A DNA stretch of 54,318 nucleotides from Desulfarculaceae bacterium (GTDB lineage Bacteria > Desulfobacterota > Desulfarculia > Desulfarculales > Desulfarculaceae): the NCBI GenBank assembly GCA_027067385.1, contig JAMOVV010000038.1, positions 1 to 54,318 of the forward strand, read 5' to 3'. Numbering within the stretch: position 1 is the stretch's first letter; each line of letters starts with the position of its first letter. A program made the position numbers and the translations under genes. This document shows positions 1-9,831 of this stretch, one piece after another. The notes under the pieces are model-generated. The model saw only the letters and a program-made list of their open reading frames with translations, was not told where the DNA came from and searched no databases.

Positions 1-2
1 AG

Positions 3-680
3 ATGCAGGTCTACGTTGTGAACCGGGACCTGCGTACCTACGGACTGCGTGAAGATATCTACCGAGAGGCCCGGGCCGAGAATATTCATTTTATGCGCTA
101 CGACCACGAAGAGCCCTTCACGGTGGAAGAGACGCCCCAAGCCCTTGCGCTGGGGTTCAAGGACTGGGTCCTTGGCCGGCGGGTGAACATCTCGGCCGAC
201 ATGCTGGTGCTGGCGATGGCGATCGTACCCGAGGCGCCCAATCCCCTGGCCCAGCTCTACAAGGTGCCCCAGGACGAGGACGGGTTCTTCCAGGAGGCCC
301 ACCCCAAGCTGCGGCCGGTGGATTTCGCCACCGACGGCGTGTTTGTCTGCGGGCTGGCCCGGGCCCCGCAACCCATGGAGGAGTCCATCTCCCAGGCCCA
401 GGCGGCGGCGGCCAGGGCGGCCGCGGTTCTGAACCACACGTCACTTAAAATCGGCGGGGTGGTGGCCAGTATTGACAAGACCGCCTGCGTGGGTTGCGGG
501 GTATGCGTGGCCTGCTGCCCCTATCAAGCGATCGACCTGGACGAGGACGGCAAGGCGGTGGTCAACCAGGTAACCTGCAAGGGATGCGGTACCTGTGTAG
601 CCTCCTGCCGCTCCGGTGCGGCGGACCTGCCCGGCTTCTCCGAGGCCTCCATCATGGCCCAGATAGCGGCCATGGACTGA
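3..680 (+). CDS. HdrA-like (CoB-CoM heterodisulfide reductase subunit A family) C-terminal part, 5' truncated by window
   Basis: Two [4Fe-4S] motifs (CVGCGVCVACCP, CKGCGTCVASC) after a flavoprotein C-terminal segment (FATDGVFVCGLARAPQPMEESISQAQAAAARA) typical of HdrA; the start lies at the window edge. Confidence 0.8.
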   Translation: MQVYVVNRDLRTYGLREDIYREARAENIHFMRYDHEEPFTVEETPQALALGFKDWVLGRRVNISADMLVLAMAIVPEAPNPLAQLYKVPQDEDGFFQEAHPKLRPVDFATDGVFVCGLARAPQPMEESISQAQAAAARAAAVLNHTSLKIGGVVASIDKTACVGCGVCVACCPYQAIDLDEDGKAVVNQVTCKGCGTCVASCRSGAADLPGFSEASIMAQIAAMD

Positions 681-716
681 GGGTTCTTTGCCGCTGGCGG
701 TGGATTTTCCTTGGAT

Positions 717-741
717 CAGATTGGCCCGGCCGGCCAATCTG
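717..741. terminator. Inverted repeat CAGATTGGCC-cggcc-GGCCAATCTG downstream of the HdrA-like gene
   Basis: Perfect 10-bp arms; no clear T-tract, so terminator function is tentative. Confidence 0.4.
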
Positions 742-1163
742 AAGATGATTAACCGCCTCATGATGGTGGTTCATGCGTCCCCCGATCAAGAGTCGATGAC
801 GTCGTAATCACCAGCCTCTATGATCGCCCGCGTGAACAACTTATCTTGTAGCCACATCTAGCCCCTTGCCAATTTATGCCGGCGCCTGGCTCCCGCCAGG
901 CCGCGCCCATAGGCCCCAGCGGCCCGGACGCGCGGTATGCCTCCCGTGCTATACTGGTTATCCCAGGTGTTGGTGGGTGTTTGCGCCCAAGGTCGCACCG
1001 GTCGCGAGCCGGACAGACACGACCGCCGCGACTAAGGCTGTTTTGGCGGCTACTTGGCGGGAGAGCTGGCGCAGGCGCGGCTAAATTGTGAGAGTCCTCC
1101 GGCGGGCAGGCCTGGTTTTCGGCTATGCTATGCCTTGCCCACCGCTAATTAGGAGCTAGCGTC

Positions 1164-2594
1164 GTGAAAACTATCGGTGGCCGATTGCTTTTCATTTTCG
1201 TTATGTGTCTTGTCTTTATGCTGGCCTCGACCTTTTTTCATTATGATAATGTTGCCGGGTTAAAAGATAAATTATTGCTAATGGAAAGGTTGGGCGACCT
1301 GCGGGATGACCTGCTTGAACTCAGAAGGTATGAAAAAAACATTTTTCTGGCCGGCGATCGCAGCGACGTTGATAAATTAAAATCCTACCTTTCGCAAACC
1401 ATGGATAATTTCAATGAGCTCAAAGAACAAATCAAGAAAATCATGGGAAGGCGGTCATTCGAACAATTCTGGAGCGCCCTGGAAACTTATGAAAAATTAG
1501 TCTACCAGGGAATCGAACAAGGCAAAAGCGGCACTTTCGATTACCTTAATTCCCAAATACGCAAGAACGGCAAGCTGTTAAATGAATTCATGGATAGACT
1601 CATCGAGATAAAACGCCGCAGGATCGACCGAGCCATCAACAGCATGTGGGTTATTCCGTTTGTTTTCTTCGCCCTGTTTCTCGCCGTGTTTGGCTACATG
1701 CTCAAGCAGGCCCAGAAGAATATTTCCCAGCCGCTGTCTGTCTTGCGCTCAGCCACGGGAAAGGTTTCCCGGGGCAGTTACGAGCAGATCGATTATCCCG
1801 TGGATAGGGTTGATGAGATATCGGAATGTATCAGCGCCTTTAATAAAATGATACAAGAGATAAGAACCCGCCAGGATCAACTGCTGCAGTCGCGAAAAAT
1901 GGCGTCGATCGGCACCTTGACTTCCGGTATTGCGCATGAGCTAAACAACCCCATAAATAATATATCCCTTATCGTGGATACATTATTGGAAGATGAAGAT
2001 ATACCTCAACCAGAGCGGCTTAAACTATACCAGGACCTCATGGCACAGGCGGACCGTTCCGCCGAGATCGTCAAAGGCTTGCTGGAATTCACCCGGATGG
2101 ACCAGGAGCAGTTGGAGAAGTTGTCCCTCGAGGAAATTGTTGATAAGACGGTCCGTCTGGTGAAAAACAAAATCAGCCTGCAGCAGATAAAGTACGAAAA
2201 GATTATCAATATACCACTTAAGCCAGTATGGATAGATAAAAGCCGATTCCAACAGGCATTGCTTAACTTGCTGGTCAATGCGATACAGGCCATGCCCGAT
2301 GGCGGTAAGCTTTCTATATCCTTTAATGCCGGAGAAACCCCCGACGAAATAAGGATTGACGTGGCCGATACCGGCGTCGGCATTGCCAAAGAGCACCTGG
2401 AATCTATTTTCGATCCCTTTTTTACGACCAAAAAAGAGGGCGAGGGTACCGGGTTGGGGCTGTCGGTAACCTACGGTATCATAAAGAAACATGGAGGGCG
2501 CATCGCGGTTCAAAGCACACCCGGAAGAGGTACTTGCTTTTCTATTTTTCTGAGTACGAGAGCACACCATGAGCCAGAGCAAAACGCAACATAA
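1164..2594 (+). CDS. Membrane sensor histidine kinase (HAMP, HisKA, HATPase_c)
   Basis: N-terminal TM, second TM near residue 165, H-box GIAHELNNP, N-box NLLVNAIQA, G-box DTGVGI and GTGLGLS. Confidence 0.92.
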   Translation: MKTIGGRLLFIFVMCLVFMLASTFFHYDNVAGLKDKLLLMERLGDLRDDLLELRRYEKNIFLAGDRSDVDKLKSYLSQTMDNFNELKEQIKKIMGRRSFEQFWSALETYEKLVYQGIEQGKSGTFDYLNSQIRKNGKLLNEFMDRLIEIKRRRIDRAINSMWVIPFVFFALFLAVFGYMLKQAQKNISQPLSVLRSATGKVSRGSYEQIDYPVDRVDEISECISAFNKMIQEIRTRQDQLLQSRKMASIGTLTSGIAHELNNPINNISLIVDTLLEDEDIPQPERLKLYQDLMAQADRSAEIVKGLLEFTRMDQEQLEKLSLEEIVDKTVRLVKNKISLQQIKYEKIINIPLKPVWIDKSRFQQALLNLLVNAIQAMPDGGKLSISFNAGETPDEIRIDVADTGVGIAKEHLESIFDPFFTTKKEGEGTGLGLSVTYGIIKKHGGRIAVQSTPGRGTCFSIFLSTRAHHEPEQNAT

Positions 2595-3945
2595 AAAACG
2601 CATTGCGATAATAGATGATGAGCCCATCGCCTGCCGGGAAATTCAGCGCGGCTTGGCCAAGGATTTGTATGTTGTCGAGACCTTTGGAGATGGTGAATCC
2701 GCCCTGGAAAAACTAGCCAGTGATCCCTTTGACCTAGTCTTCTGCGACCTGAGGCTGCCGGGTAAGGATGGGCTGGAGATTGTCAGGGAGGTGAAAAAAC
2801 GCCATCCCTTGACCGAAGTAATCGTTTTCACGGGCTACGGTTCCATCGATACCGCCGTGGAGGCCATCCAGGCCGGGGCGTTTCATTTCCTTACCAAGCC
2901 GGTAAAAATCAATGAACTCCGGTCCCTGGCGGCGCGCGCCCTGGAGAAAGTCGCGCTGATCCAGGAGAAGGAGACCCTGAAGAAATCCCTGGCCGCCTAT
3001 TCCCGGCAGCAGTATATCATCGGCCATAGCCAGGCCATGCAGGAGGTTTTATCGGTTGTCAAAAAGGTATCTTCCTTGAATTGCAATGTCCTGATACAGG
3101 GAGAAAGCGGAACCGGAAAGGAATTGGTGGCCCGGGCAATTCATTTCCTCGGATCGCGGCGCGAGCATCCTTTTATCGCCTTTTCCTGCGGCGGTTTTTC
3201 CGAAGAACTTATCGCCAATGAACTTTTCGGACATGAAAAGGGGGCGTTCACCGGGGCTCTGAATACGAAGATCGGGCTGTTGGAATCGGCCGATAAGGGG
3301 ACTATTTTCCTGGATGAAATTGAGATCATGCCGGCCAGTATGCAGGTGAAACTCCTGCGGTTCATCCAGGAACGTACCTTGATCCGGGTCGGAGGCACCA
3401 AGCAGATACCGCTTGACGTACGGATTATCGCCGCCGGCAACAAAAACCTAAAAAAAGCCACCGAAGACAAGCGCTTCAGGGAGGACCTTTTCTATCGGCT
3501 AAACGTAGTTTTGATCGAACTTCCTCCCCTGCGTGATCGCCGCAGCGACATACCACTGCTCATCAGCCACTTTATTAAAAAGTACAACCAGCAGTTCGGG
3601 ATGTCGGTTTCCCTGACCGATCCAAAAGTTCTGGAAATCTTTAACCAGTACCCTTTCCCCGGTAATGTGCGGGAGCTTGAAAATATTATCGAGCGAGCCA
3701 TAGCCCTATCCGACGATAAAACCATTACCGTCGAAGACCTTCCCGAGGATCTTTTTGCCTTCTCCATAGAAGATATGAAGGAGAAAACATGGCTGTCTCT
3801 CAAGGATCACGAGAGAGAATACATACGCTGTGTTCTGAATGAAACGGGCAACAACAAGGTAAAAGCCGCTGAGATACTCCAGGTATCGCGAACCACCCTA
3901 TGGCGCAAAATCAAACAGTACGACCTTGATATTCCTACCACCTAG
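2569..3945 (+). CDS. Sigma54-dependent response regulator (NtrC/AtoC family)
   Basis: Receiver domain, GESGTGKE Walker A, GAFTGA sigma54-contact loop, Fis-type HTH at the C-terminus; overlaps the kinase gene. Confidence 0.95.
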   Translation: MSQSKTQHKKRIAIIDDEPIACREIQRGLAKDLYVVETFGDGESALEKLASDPFDLVFCDLRLPGKDGLEIVREVKKRHPLTEVIVFTGYGSIDTAVEAIQAGAFHFLTKPVKINELRSLAARALEKVALIQEKETLKKSLAAYSRQQYIIGHSQAMQEVLSVVKKVSSLNCNVLIQGESGTGKELVARAIHFLGSRREHPFIAFSCGGFSEELIANELFGHEKGAFTGALNTKIGLLESADKGTIFLDEIEIMPASMQVKLLRFIQERTLIRVGGTKQIPLDVRIIAAGNKNLKKATEDKRFREDLFYRLNVVLIELPPLRDRRSDIPLLISHFIKKYNQQFGMSVSLTDPKVLEIFNQYPFPGNVRELENIIERAIALSDDKTITVEDLPEDLFAFSIEDMKEKTWLSLKDHEREYIRCVLNETGNNKVKAAEILQVSRTTLWRKIKQYDLDIPTT

Positions 3946-3956
3946 CTAGCCCAAGT

Positions 3957-3994
3957 GTTTCAAACCGGAACGCCCTGGCGTTCCAAAATGAAAC
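3957..3994. promoter_or_regulatory. Composite dyad GTTTCA-N4-GGAACGCC-N2-GGCGTTCC-N4-TGAAAC; candidate enhancer (UAS) for the adjacent sigma54 activator
   Basis: Perfect symmetry of both inner (8 bp) and outer (6 bp) arms; about 80 bp upstream of a -24/-12 element. Confidence 0.55.
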
Positions 3995-4055
3995 CAAAAC
4001 GCCGCCTTTTCAAGGTTGCGTCCCGGTAATCTCTGTAAATTCAATATATTAAGAA

Positions 4056-4072
4056 ATGGCCCTGTTTTTGCA
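4056..4072 (+). promoter_or_regulatory. Sigma54 (-24/-12) promoter
   Basis: ATGGCCCTGTTTTTGCA: GG-N10-GC with TGGC and TTGCA cores, upstream of the USP gene. Confidence 0.7.
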
Positions 4073-4174
4073 GACCATCCCGCAAGGCGCAAAGCGGTGA
4101 GGGGGACGCGTATTGGGCTACGTGTTGGCAAAAAAATAGAATGAACACCCAAAACCGGGACACTAGGCAGAACT

Positions 4175-4573
4175 GTGGGTCAGGAAAACATACTCATACC
4201 ATTGGCGCCGGACAGTAAAGATTTAAAAGCCTTGCACCATGCCATATCGCTGGCGGAGAGGATCAATTCCAAGATTATTGTCTATTCCATGGAATCGGAA
4301 GATGCCAAGAACCCGGTTATCGAGGCATGCAAGGATGTAATCAACCGGGGGCGTGAAAACGGCCTGAAGATATCATTTCTGGTCACCTCGTCTCCGGGCG
4401 AAAATACCACGATGGATTTTTTGCAATTACTGGATCGCAAACGTATCGACCTCATCGTTCTTAGTGATACGGAAGAATATCTGGAAAAGATGGTCAGGAA
4501 ATTGATGCCATCGATATTTTGCCAAGTGGTCCAGGTTAAGGAAAAGGATGATATCAATCATTTACATGGCTAG
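4175..4573 (+). CDS. Universal stress protein-like
   Basis: ENILIPLAPDSKDLKALHHAISLAERINSKIIVYSME... USP-like fold pattern; GTG start. Confidence 0.65.
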   Translation: MGQENILIPLAPDSKDLKALHHAISLAERINSKIIVYSMESEDAKNPVIEACKDVINRGRENGLKISFLVTSSPGENTTMDFLQLLDRKRIDLIVLSDTEEYLEKMVRKLMPSIFCQVVQVKEKDDINHLHG

Positions 4574-4693
4574 CCATATCGCGAAGCCTGGATAAATATG
4601 CGGGCATTAAAATAGTGGTGACGTGGAAGGATACCGCAAATCAAATGCAAGAACCTATATCTTACTAGTCATTTATTGAAAGGGTGAGTATAT

Positions 4694-6199
4694 ATGTCCA
4701 TTGTATTGATGTCAGGCCCAGCGCATGGCATGACGCGCGTGCTGGCCAAAAAGCTGGCGGATGAAACCGGGTGGCCTTTATATTCAAGGGATCAGCTTGC
4801 CGAAGAAGCTCACGCCCAGGGAATTAAGCTAGGCCGCTTGGAAGCCTCGATCATAAAGTCTCCCATAATCTCCGAACGACTGGCCTGGGAAAAAGAAGTA
4901 TACCTCTCCTTTGTAACCGACGTACTGTATAAAAAAATCAAGGATAACAACTTGGTTTACACGGGAAGGGCCGCGCATCTTTTATTTCCAGGCGTAGAAA
5001 ATATCTTCCGGGTGGGAGTCAGCGTTCCGATTGAAACCAGGGTGGATATTGTCGCCCAGCAACTTAACCTTAGCCCGGAAAAGGCCCTGGACTATCTGAA
5101 ATCCCTGGATGCGGACATTATCAAGTGGGTCCATTACGTGCACCGTGCCGACCTGCGCGATACGTCCAATTACGATCTCCTGCTGAATTTAGAGCACCTC
5201 AACCTCAGCCACGCCACAAGTCTTCTGAAGCAAACGGCCCTACTGCCCGAATTCGACCTTACCCCGGATAGTAGGAGCCACCTGGAGGATGTGCACTTGG
5301 CGGCCCGGGCCACCCTCCACCTGGCGCTGAACAAGGAGACCTCCCACCTGAGCCTGGGGGTCCGGGCCAGCGGCAAAATACTGACCGTAACCTACTTGCC
5401 ACGCCAAAAAGATGTGGCCGAGTCGATATCAAAGGTGCTGGGTACCTTGGAAGAATGCAAGGGAACCATCTGCACCATGGCCGAGACCAACATCCTGTAC
5501 TTGTCCGAGCACTTTGATCCCCGCAGCGAGGATTTCCAACAGATAACCCAGTTGGCCAAGCGGTGGGGAGCCGCGGTTGAATTGATCCGGCTCATTCCAC
5601 CCAAGGACGGCAAGCCGTTTTTCCAGGAAGCGGCCGCCCTGGAGCCCCGCACGGGGGACAGTACCTATACCGGGGGGGTGGAAGACGACGGGCCGGAAGT
5701 GGAGACCGATGACGGCGGCCTGAGCGCCACCATAGAAGAGTTGGTGGCCATGGGACGATCGGCCGGTGGATACACCATTGCGGGCGGCCAGCGGGAAGTC
5801 ATTAATGCGCTACGCGACACCGAAAATTACTCCCTGATCATTCTCGGCGACCTGTTCCTGTCCAAGGGGCCGCAGGCCAGCATCCGCCTGACCCGTGAGC
5901 TGGGAATGGCCATCAACGAGAGGCTCAAAACGCCGGTCATCAGGATAGAGGAACTCCAGTCCCAGTTCTTATTCGGCAAAAAACAGGCTCTGAAGCTGTT
6001 GTTGTTTACCCTGGTGGTCGTGGCCATTTATACCCTGGTGTTTTCATTTCAGAAACCGATCCTCGATTTCCTCGGCGGCGAGCTGCACGAAAAATGGAGA
6101 TGGGCCTCTTCCATTGCGGTCGCCCTATTCGTACCGCTGGTGGCCTACACCTACGGGACCATAGCCGGGTTGATACTCAAGCTCGTCAACATCGACTGA
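4694..6199 (+). CDS. Cytidylate kinase-like N-terminal domain joined to a middle/USP-like region and two C-terminal TM helices
   Basis: VLMSGPAHGMTRVLAKKLADETGWPLYSRDQLAEEA... resembles the cytidylate kinase-like family; two hydrophobic segments at the C-terminus. Confidence 0.65.
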   Translation: MSIVLMSGPAHGMTRVLAKKLADETGWPLYSRDQLAEEAHAQGIKLGRLEASIIKSPIISERLAWEKEVYLSFVTDVLYKKIKDNNLVYTGRAAHLLFPGVENIFRVGVSVPIETRVDIVAQQLNLSPEKALDYLKSLDADIIKWVHYVHRADLRDTSNYDLLLNLEHLNLSHATSLLKQTALLPEFDLTPDSRSHLEDVHLAARATLHLALNKETSHLSLGVRASGKILTVTYLPRQKDVAESISKVLGTLEECKGTICTMAETNILYLSEHFDPRSEDFQQITQLAKRWGAAVELIRLIPPKDGKPFFQEAAALEPRTGDSTYTGGVEDDGPEVETDDGGLSATIEELVAMGRSAGGYTIAGGQREVINALRDTENYSLIILGDLFLSKGPQASIRLTRELGMAINERLKTPVIRIEELQSQFLFGKKQALKLLLFTLVVVAIYTLVFSFQKPILDFLGGELHEKWRWASSIAVALFVPLVAYTYGTIAGLILKLVNID

Positions 6200-6221
6200 T
6201 TTCGCGCAAGGGGAGGTTTTC

Positions 6222-7316
6222 ATGGAGTACTTGATCGCCAACTTTGTACAGCTTGATCTTTCCACGTCGCTCCAGGTGGTTCTCCTGGGTTTTATCGGTG
6301 GCGTGCTAAGCGGGTTCATCGGCAGCGGCGGCGCCTTTTTCATGACCCCGGGCATGATGAACCTGGGCATTACCGGCGTTGTGTCGGTGGCCAGTAATAT
6401 TACCCACAAGTTCGGCAAGGCCATGGTCGGTTCCCATAAGCATGGCAAGGCCGGCAACGTCGATAAGAAACTGGCCCTGTTCATGCTCATCACCGCGGTG
6501 ATCGGCATTCAAATCGCGGTGGGCATAAACAGCTTCCTTTTCAAGGGCGGCGCCGGCCATGGCGCCGCCAAGGGGGCTGGGGCCAACCTGTATATCAGCT
6601 TGGTCTTCGCCGTCATCCTCTCGGTGGTTGCCCTGTCCATGATGAAAGACGTGCTGGGCTCTTCCCGGTCGGGTGATGATAGCGATTCGGGGCCATCCCG
6701 GAAGATCGCCAATGCCATGGCCAAGATCACCATTCCCCCGGTGATCCATTTCAAGGTCGCCGACACCAGTGTCAGCCTGTGGGTCCTGTTGCCCTGCGGC
6801 ATCGCCACGGGATACCTGGCCGGGACCATCGGGGTCGGGGGGTTCATCGGGGTGCCGGCCATTATTTACGTGTTTGGCGTGCCGACGGCGGTGGCCGCGG
6901 GCACCGAGCTCTACCTGGCGATGTTCATGGGCGCCTACGGTGCCTTGAGCTATGCCTACCAAGGCTTTGTCGACATTCGCCTGACCATGCTCCTGTACCT
7001 CGGTTCGCTGGTGGGAATCTACCTGGGGGTCTATGGCGTGAAAGTCGTCAATGAAAAATACATCCGCATGGTGACCAGTATCATCATCCTGCTCTGCGTG
7101 GTGAGCCGGGCGATTGCCATTCCCATGTACCTGCGGCAGTTGGGCATGGTGTCTTTCGATGCCTCCTACGATGTTTATTTCAGCGGGTTCAGCAAGTTCT
7201 TCCTGTTTGCCAGCGGTATCTCCGGGTGCCTGGTTATTCTGTTTAATGTCGGCCGGTCCTATATCCAGAGGAGGAGGATTCAGAAAACCCTCCTGGTCGT
7301 CAATCCCGATGGATAG
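6222..7316 (+). CDS. TauE/SafE-family (TSUP) sulfite exporter
   Basis: Multi-TM; GGVLSGFIGSGGAFFMTPGM and GYLAGTIGVGGFIGVPAIIYVFGVP repeats typical of TSUP. Confidence 0.9.
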   Translation: MEYLIANFVQLDLSTSLQVVLLGFIGGVLSGFIGSGGAFFMTPGMMNLGITGVVSVASNITHKFGKAMVGSHKHGKAGNVDKKLALFMLITAVIGIQIAVGINSFLFKGGAGHGAAKGAGANLYISLVFAVILSVVALSMMKDVLGSSRSGDDSDSGPSRKIANAMAKITIPPVIHFKVADTSVSLWVLLPCGIATGYLAGTIGVGGFIGVPAIIYVFGVPTAVAAGTELYLAMFMGAYGALSYAYQGFVDIRLTMLLYLGSLVGIYLGVYGVKVVNEKYIRMVTSIIILLCVVSRAIAIPMYLRQLGMVSFDASYDVYFSGFSKFFLFASGISGCLVILFNVGRSYIQRRRIQKTLLVVNPDG

Positions 7317-7364
7317 CCCCGGTTTGCCGGATCGCAGGGATGACTGTTAACCGAAAGGAGGCCG

Positions 7365-7751
7365 ATGATGTCATTGAAGATACTGATCCTTGACGATGAA
7401 ACCATTGTGGGAGAACGGCTTAAGGCATCGCTGGAAAAAGACGGCCATTACCTGGAAGCGTATACCAACCCCCACGAGGCCATAGAAAGCCTCAACCAGG
7501 AGGTGCCCGATATCGTGGTTACGGATATCCGCATGGATGATATCGATGGCATCAAGATTCTAGAGCTCGTAAGGGAAAAGAATCCCAGGACCAAGGTTAT
7601 CATGATTACCGGTTACGCCACTCTGGAGGTGGCCCGGGAATCCCTGACCAAGGGAGCCTTTGATTTCATCGCCAAGCCGTTCAAGATCAAGGAGATAAAG
7701 GGCGCCATCGAAAAGGCGGCCCAGGCGCTGGCCACGGAAGACGGAGGTTAA
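7365..7751 (+). CDS. Single-domain response regulator (receiver)
   Basis: LILDDE, VVTDIRMD, MITGYAT, KPF motifs. Confidence 0.92.
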   Translation: MMSLKILILDDETIVGERLKASLEKDGHYLEAYTNPHEAIESLNQEVPDIVVTDIRMDDIDGIKILELVREKNPRTKVIMITGYATLEVARESLTKGAFDFIAKPFKIKEIKGAIEKAAQALATEDGG

Positions 7752-7757
7752 TGTCCC

Positions 7758-8558
7758 ATGCGCAACACCTCCATAGCCGTAGAAGCAGACCTGGCTTCGC
7801 GGATCGCCATACGCTATGCCTGTCAACTGGGCCGGTCCCTGGAGATGAACATCGGCACCATCCATGCCCTGGAGCCGGGAGAAGAGGGGCGATCCATCGC
7901 CACCGGCTGGGTCCGCCAGACCTGGGAAAATGCGGTGGTCCAGGAAAAAATCGAGCAGGTTACGCAGATGGTCAAGTCCGAACAGGCCGGATGCCGTAGG
8001 CTGGAAAACCCGATTTTTTTGCCCCCGGGTCGCCACCGGGATGACCGCATCGCAGAACACCTCCGGTCCAACCAGAGCGACCTCTTGGTGGAGGGGATGC
8101 TCCACCGTTTTGAGCCCGATCAATTCATGCAGAAGGTCGGCTCCCGGTTGTACCGGGAATTGCCCTGTCCCATCCTGCTGGCCAAGAATGTACCCCCCTT
8201 ATCCAAGGGTGTCTTGTGGGTATCGGAAGGCAAGGTCCCCCAGCCGATGGCCAAGGCCTTTTGGGGCCTCTTACCCCTCCCGTCGATTGAGTTGCAGTTT
8301 TTGGTATGCCGGTTTGGCCGGCCCCCGTCTGAGGCGGCCAGGGAGATAGCGCCCACCAGCGGTATCGAGGATGCCGTGTCCCTTATTAATTCGGAAGGCG
8401 GCTCCATCAAGAGAATATCCACCGTGGATGGATCGCCCTCCTCCATGGCCGCCATGGTCAGGGACCATTTCCTGGTTGTTTCGTCGGTGCCGCGGGCGAA
8501 CAGTCCCATGGCGAAACTGTTGAGCAAGAGTCCCTGTTCGCTGCTTTTTCTTTCGTAA
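7758..8558 (+). CDS. Divergent universal stress protein-like
   Basis: LLVEGMLHRFEPDQFMQKVGSRLYRELPCPILLAKNVPP resembles the USP C-terminus; operonic context. Confidence 0.55.
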   Translation: MRNTSIAVEADLASRIAIRYACQLGRSLEMNIGTIHALEPGEEGRSIATGWVRQTWENAVVQEKIEQVTQMVKSEQAGCRRLENPIFLPPGRHRDDRIAEHLRSNQSDLLVEGMLHRFEPDQFMQKVGSRLYRELPCPILLAKNVPPLSKGVLWVSEGKVPQPMAKAFWGLLPLPSIELQFLVCRFGRPPSEAAREIAPTSGIEDAVSLINSEGGSIKRISTVDGSPSSMAAMVRDHFLVVSSVPRANSPMAKLLSKSPCSLLFLS

Positions 8559-8572
8559 CGTTCAGTCATGAG

Positions 8573-9412
8573 GTGGACATGAGAATTCTAGTTGCGCTCG
8601 ACCAGGACACGCGAAGCGCCCATACCTTGAGCCAGGTCACCCGGCTCTTGGTCAATACATGGGCCAACGTCACCCTCCTGGGGATTGTCCCTCGCACCTC
8701 CGGCGACGGGGGCGTCTCCCCTGACTTTGTGGCTACCATGCATCAATACCACCAGGCGGTTCTGGAGGGATTCGATGCCGGGGACCGGCCCTACGCCCCG
8801 GCCGACGAGGACTATGAAATAGCGGAAATCCGGCCGGGCGTCTTTGAAAAAATGGGTAGAGCGGCCGGTGGGATCAAGGAGTTGACGGTCCGCATCCGGG
8901 TGGGCGATCCCACCCAGGCCATCCTGGAGGAGGCCCAGGACTGCGGCAGTGATCTAATCGTTTTGCATGGCGACATGGACAGCCGGCAAAAAATCGCCAC
9001 CAAGGCCGATTGCTCGGTCCTGATCGTAAAAGAGCAGCGGGACACCGGTAGAATCCTATGCTTTTTGGATGACGACCTCCTGAGCCAAAAGTCGCTGGAA
9101 ATGATAACCCAGATGGCGGTGCTGTTTAACGCGGAGATCGAAATCGCCGGCCTTACGGACAAGCAGCCGCAGGAGGGCACCATTGAAAGCAAGCTGGACT
9201 GGCTGATGCGTTACTTTAACCGCAAGGGGATCCAGCCGTGGGTCCAGTTGGTGGCGCTGTCGTCGCTGGAAGAGTTTATTCTCAAGGAAGACCACTGGAG
9301 CCTGGTTACCATGTGGATCGGAGAGACCTCTATCTTCAAACGGCTCTTCTCGGTCAACAAGGTCGCCAAGCTACTCCAGAGTCGCAAGTCTTCTGTTTTG
9401 CTCCTGCGCTAG
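8573..9412 (+). CDS. Tandem-domain universal stress protein
   Basis: MRILVALDQDTRSAHTLSQVTRLL... plus DLIVLHGDMDSRQKIATKADCSVLIVK. Confidence 0.75.
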   Translation: MDMRILVALDQDTRSAHTLSQVTRLLVNTWANVTLLGIVPRTSGDGGVSPDFVATMHQYHQAVLEGFDAGDRPYAPADEDYEIAEIRPGVFEKMGRAAGGIKELTVRIRVGDPTQAILEEAQDCGSDLIVLHGDMDSRQKIATKADCSVLIVKEQRDTGRILCFLDDDLLSQKSLEMITQMAVLFNAEIEIAGLTDKQPQEGTIESKLDWLMRYFNRKGIQPWVQLVALSSLEEFILKEDHWSLVTMWIGETSIFKRLFSVNKVAKLLQSRKSSVLLLR

Positions 9413-9500
9413 GCGGCGCCGGGTTGGTTGGCGGGCAAGGACACCCCGGCCGATGGCGGGGGAGGGGTCTTGGTCCGGGGCCGCCGTAGGCCCAAAGAAA

Positions 9501-9526
9501 GAGGCTCCCGCTTGCGCGGGAGCCTC
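9501..9526 (-). terminator. Rho-independent terminator of the RRM gene
   Basis: Perfect 11-bp stem GAGGCTCCCGC/GCGGGAGCCTC, loop TTGC; T-rich tail on the minus strand (tttctttggg). Confidence 0.8.
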
Positions 9527-9564
9527 CAGCTTTTACCTGGTGGCAGAGGCCTGTTGGGGCCGGC

Positions 9565-9831
9565 TTACCAACGGTTGTTGCGGGGCTCGCGGGGCTTGGC
9601 CTCGTTCACCTTGAGGGAGCGGCCGTCGAGCTCATAGCCGTCGAGGGCCTGGATCGCGTTCTGGCAGTCCTCGCTCTCCATCTCCACGAAACCGAAACCG
9701 CGGGAACGGCCGGTGTAGCGGTCCATGATAATCTTGGCCGAGATCACGTCGCCGTACTGTTCAAACAGGTTGCGCAGAGAGTCTTCGGTTGAGTCGTAGG
9801 ACAGGTTGCCGACGTAAATACTTTTTGCCAT
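9565..9831 (-). CDS. RNA recognition motif (RRM) protein
   Basis: IYVGNLSYD (RNP2) and RGFGFVEM (RNP1). Confidence 0.95.
   Translation of the reverse strand: MAKSIYVGNLSYDSTEDSLRNLFEQYGDVISAKIIMDRYTGRSRGFGFVEMESEDCQNAIQALDGYELDGRSLKVNEAKPREPRNNRW

Noticed and set aside
717-741. Sigma54 enhancer for the kinase gene
   Set aside because: A good dyad, but no convincing GG-N10-GC promoter was found between it and 1164, so it is listed only as a tentative terminator
866-1091. Short plus-strand ORFs in the HdrA-kinase gap
   Set aside because: Two overlapping frames with random-like Arg/Pro/Ala composition and no RBS; probably non-coding
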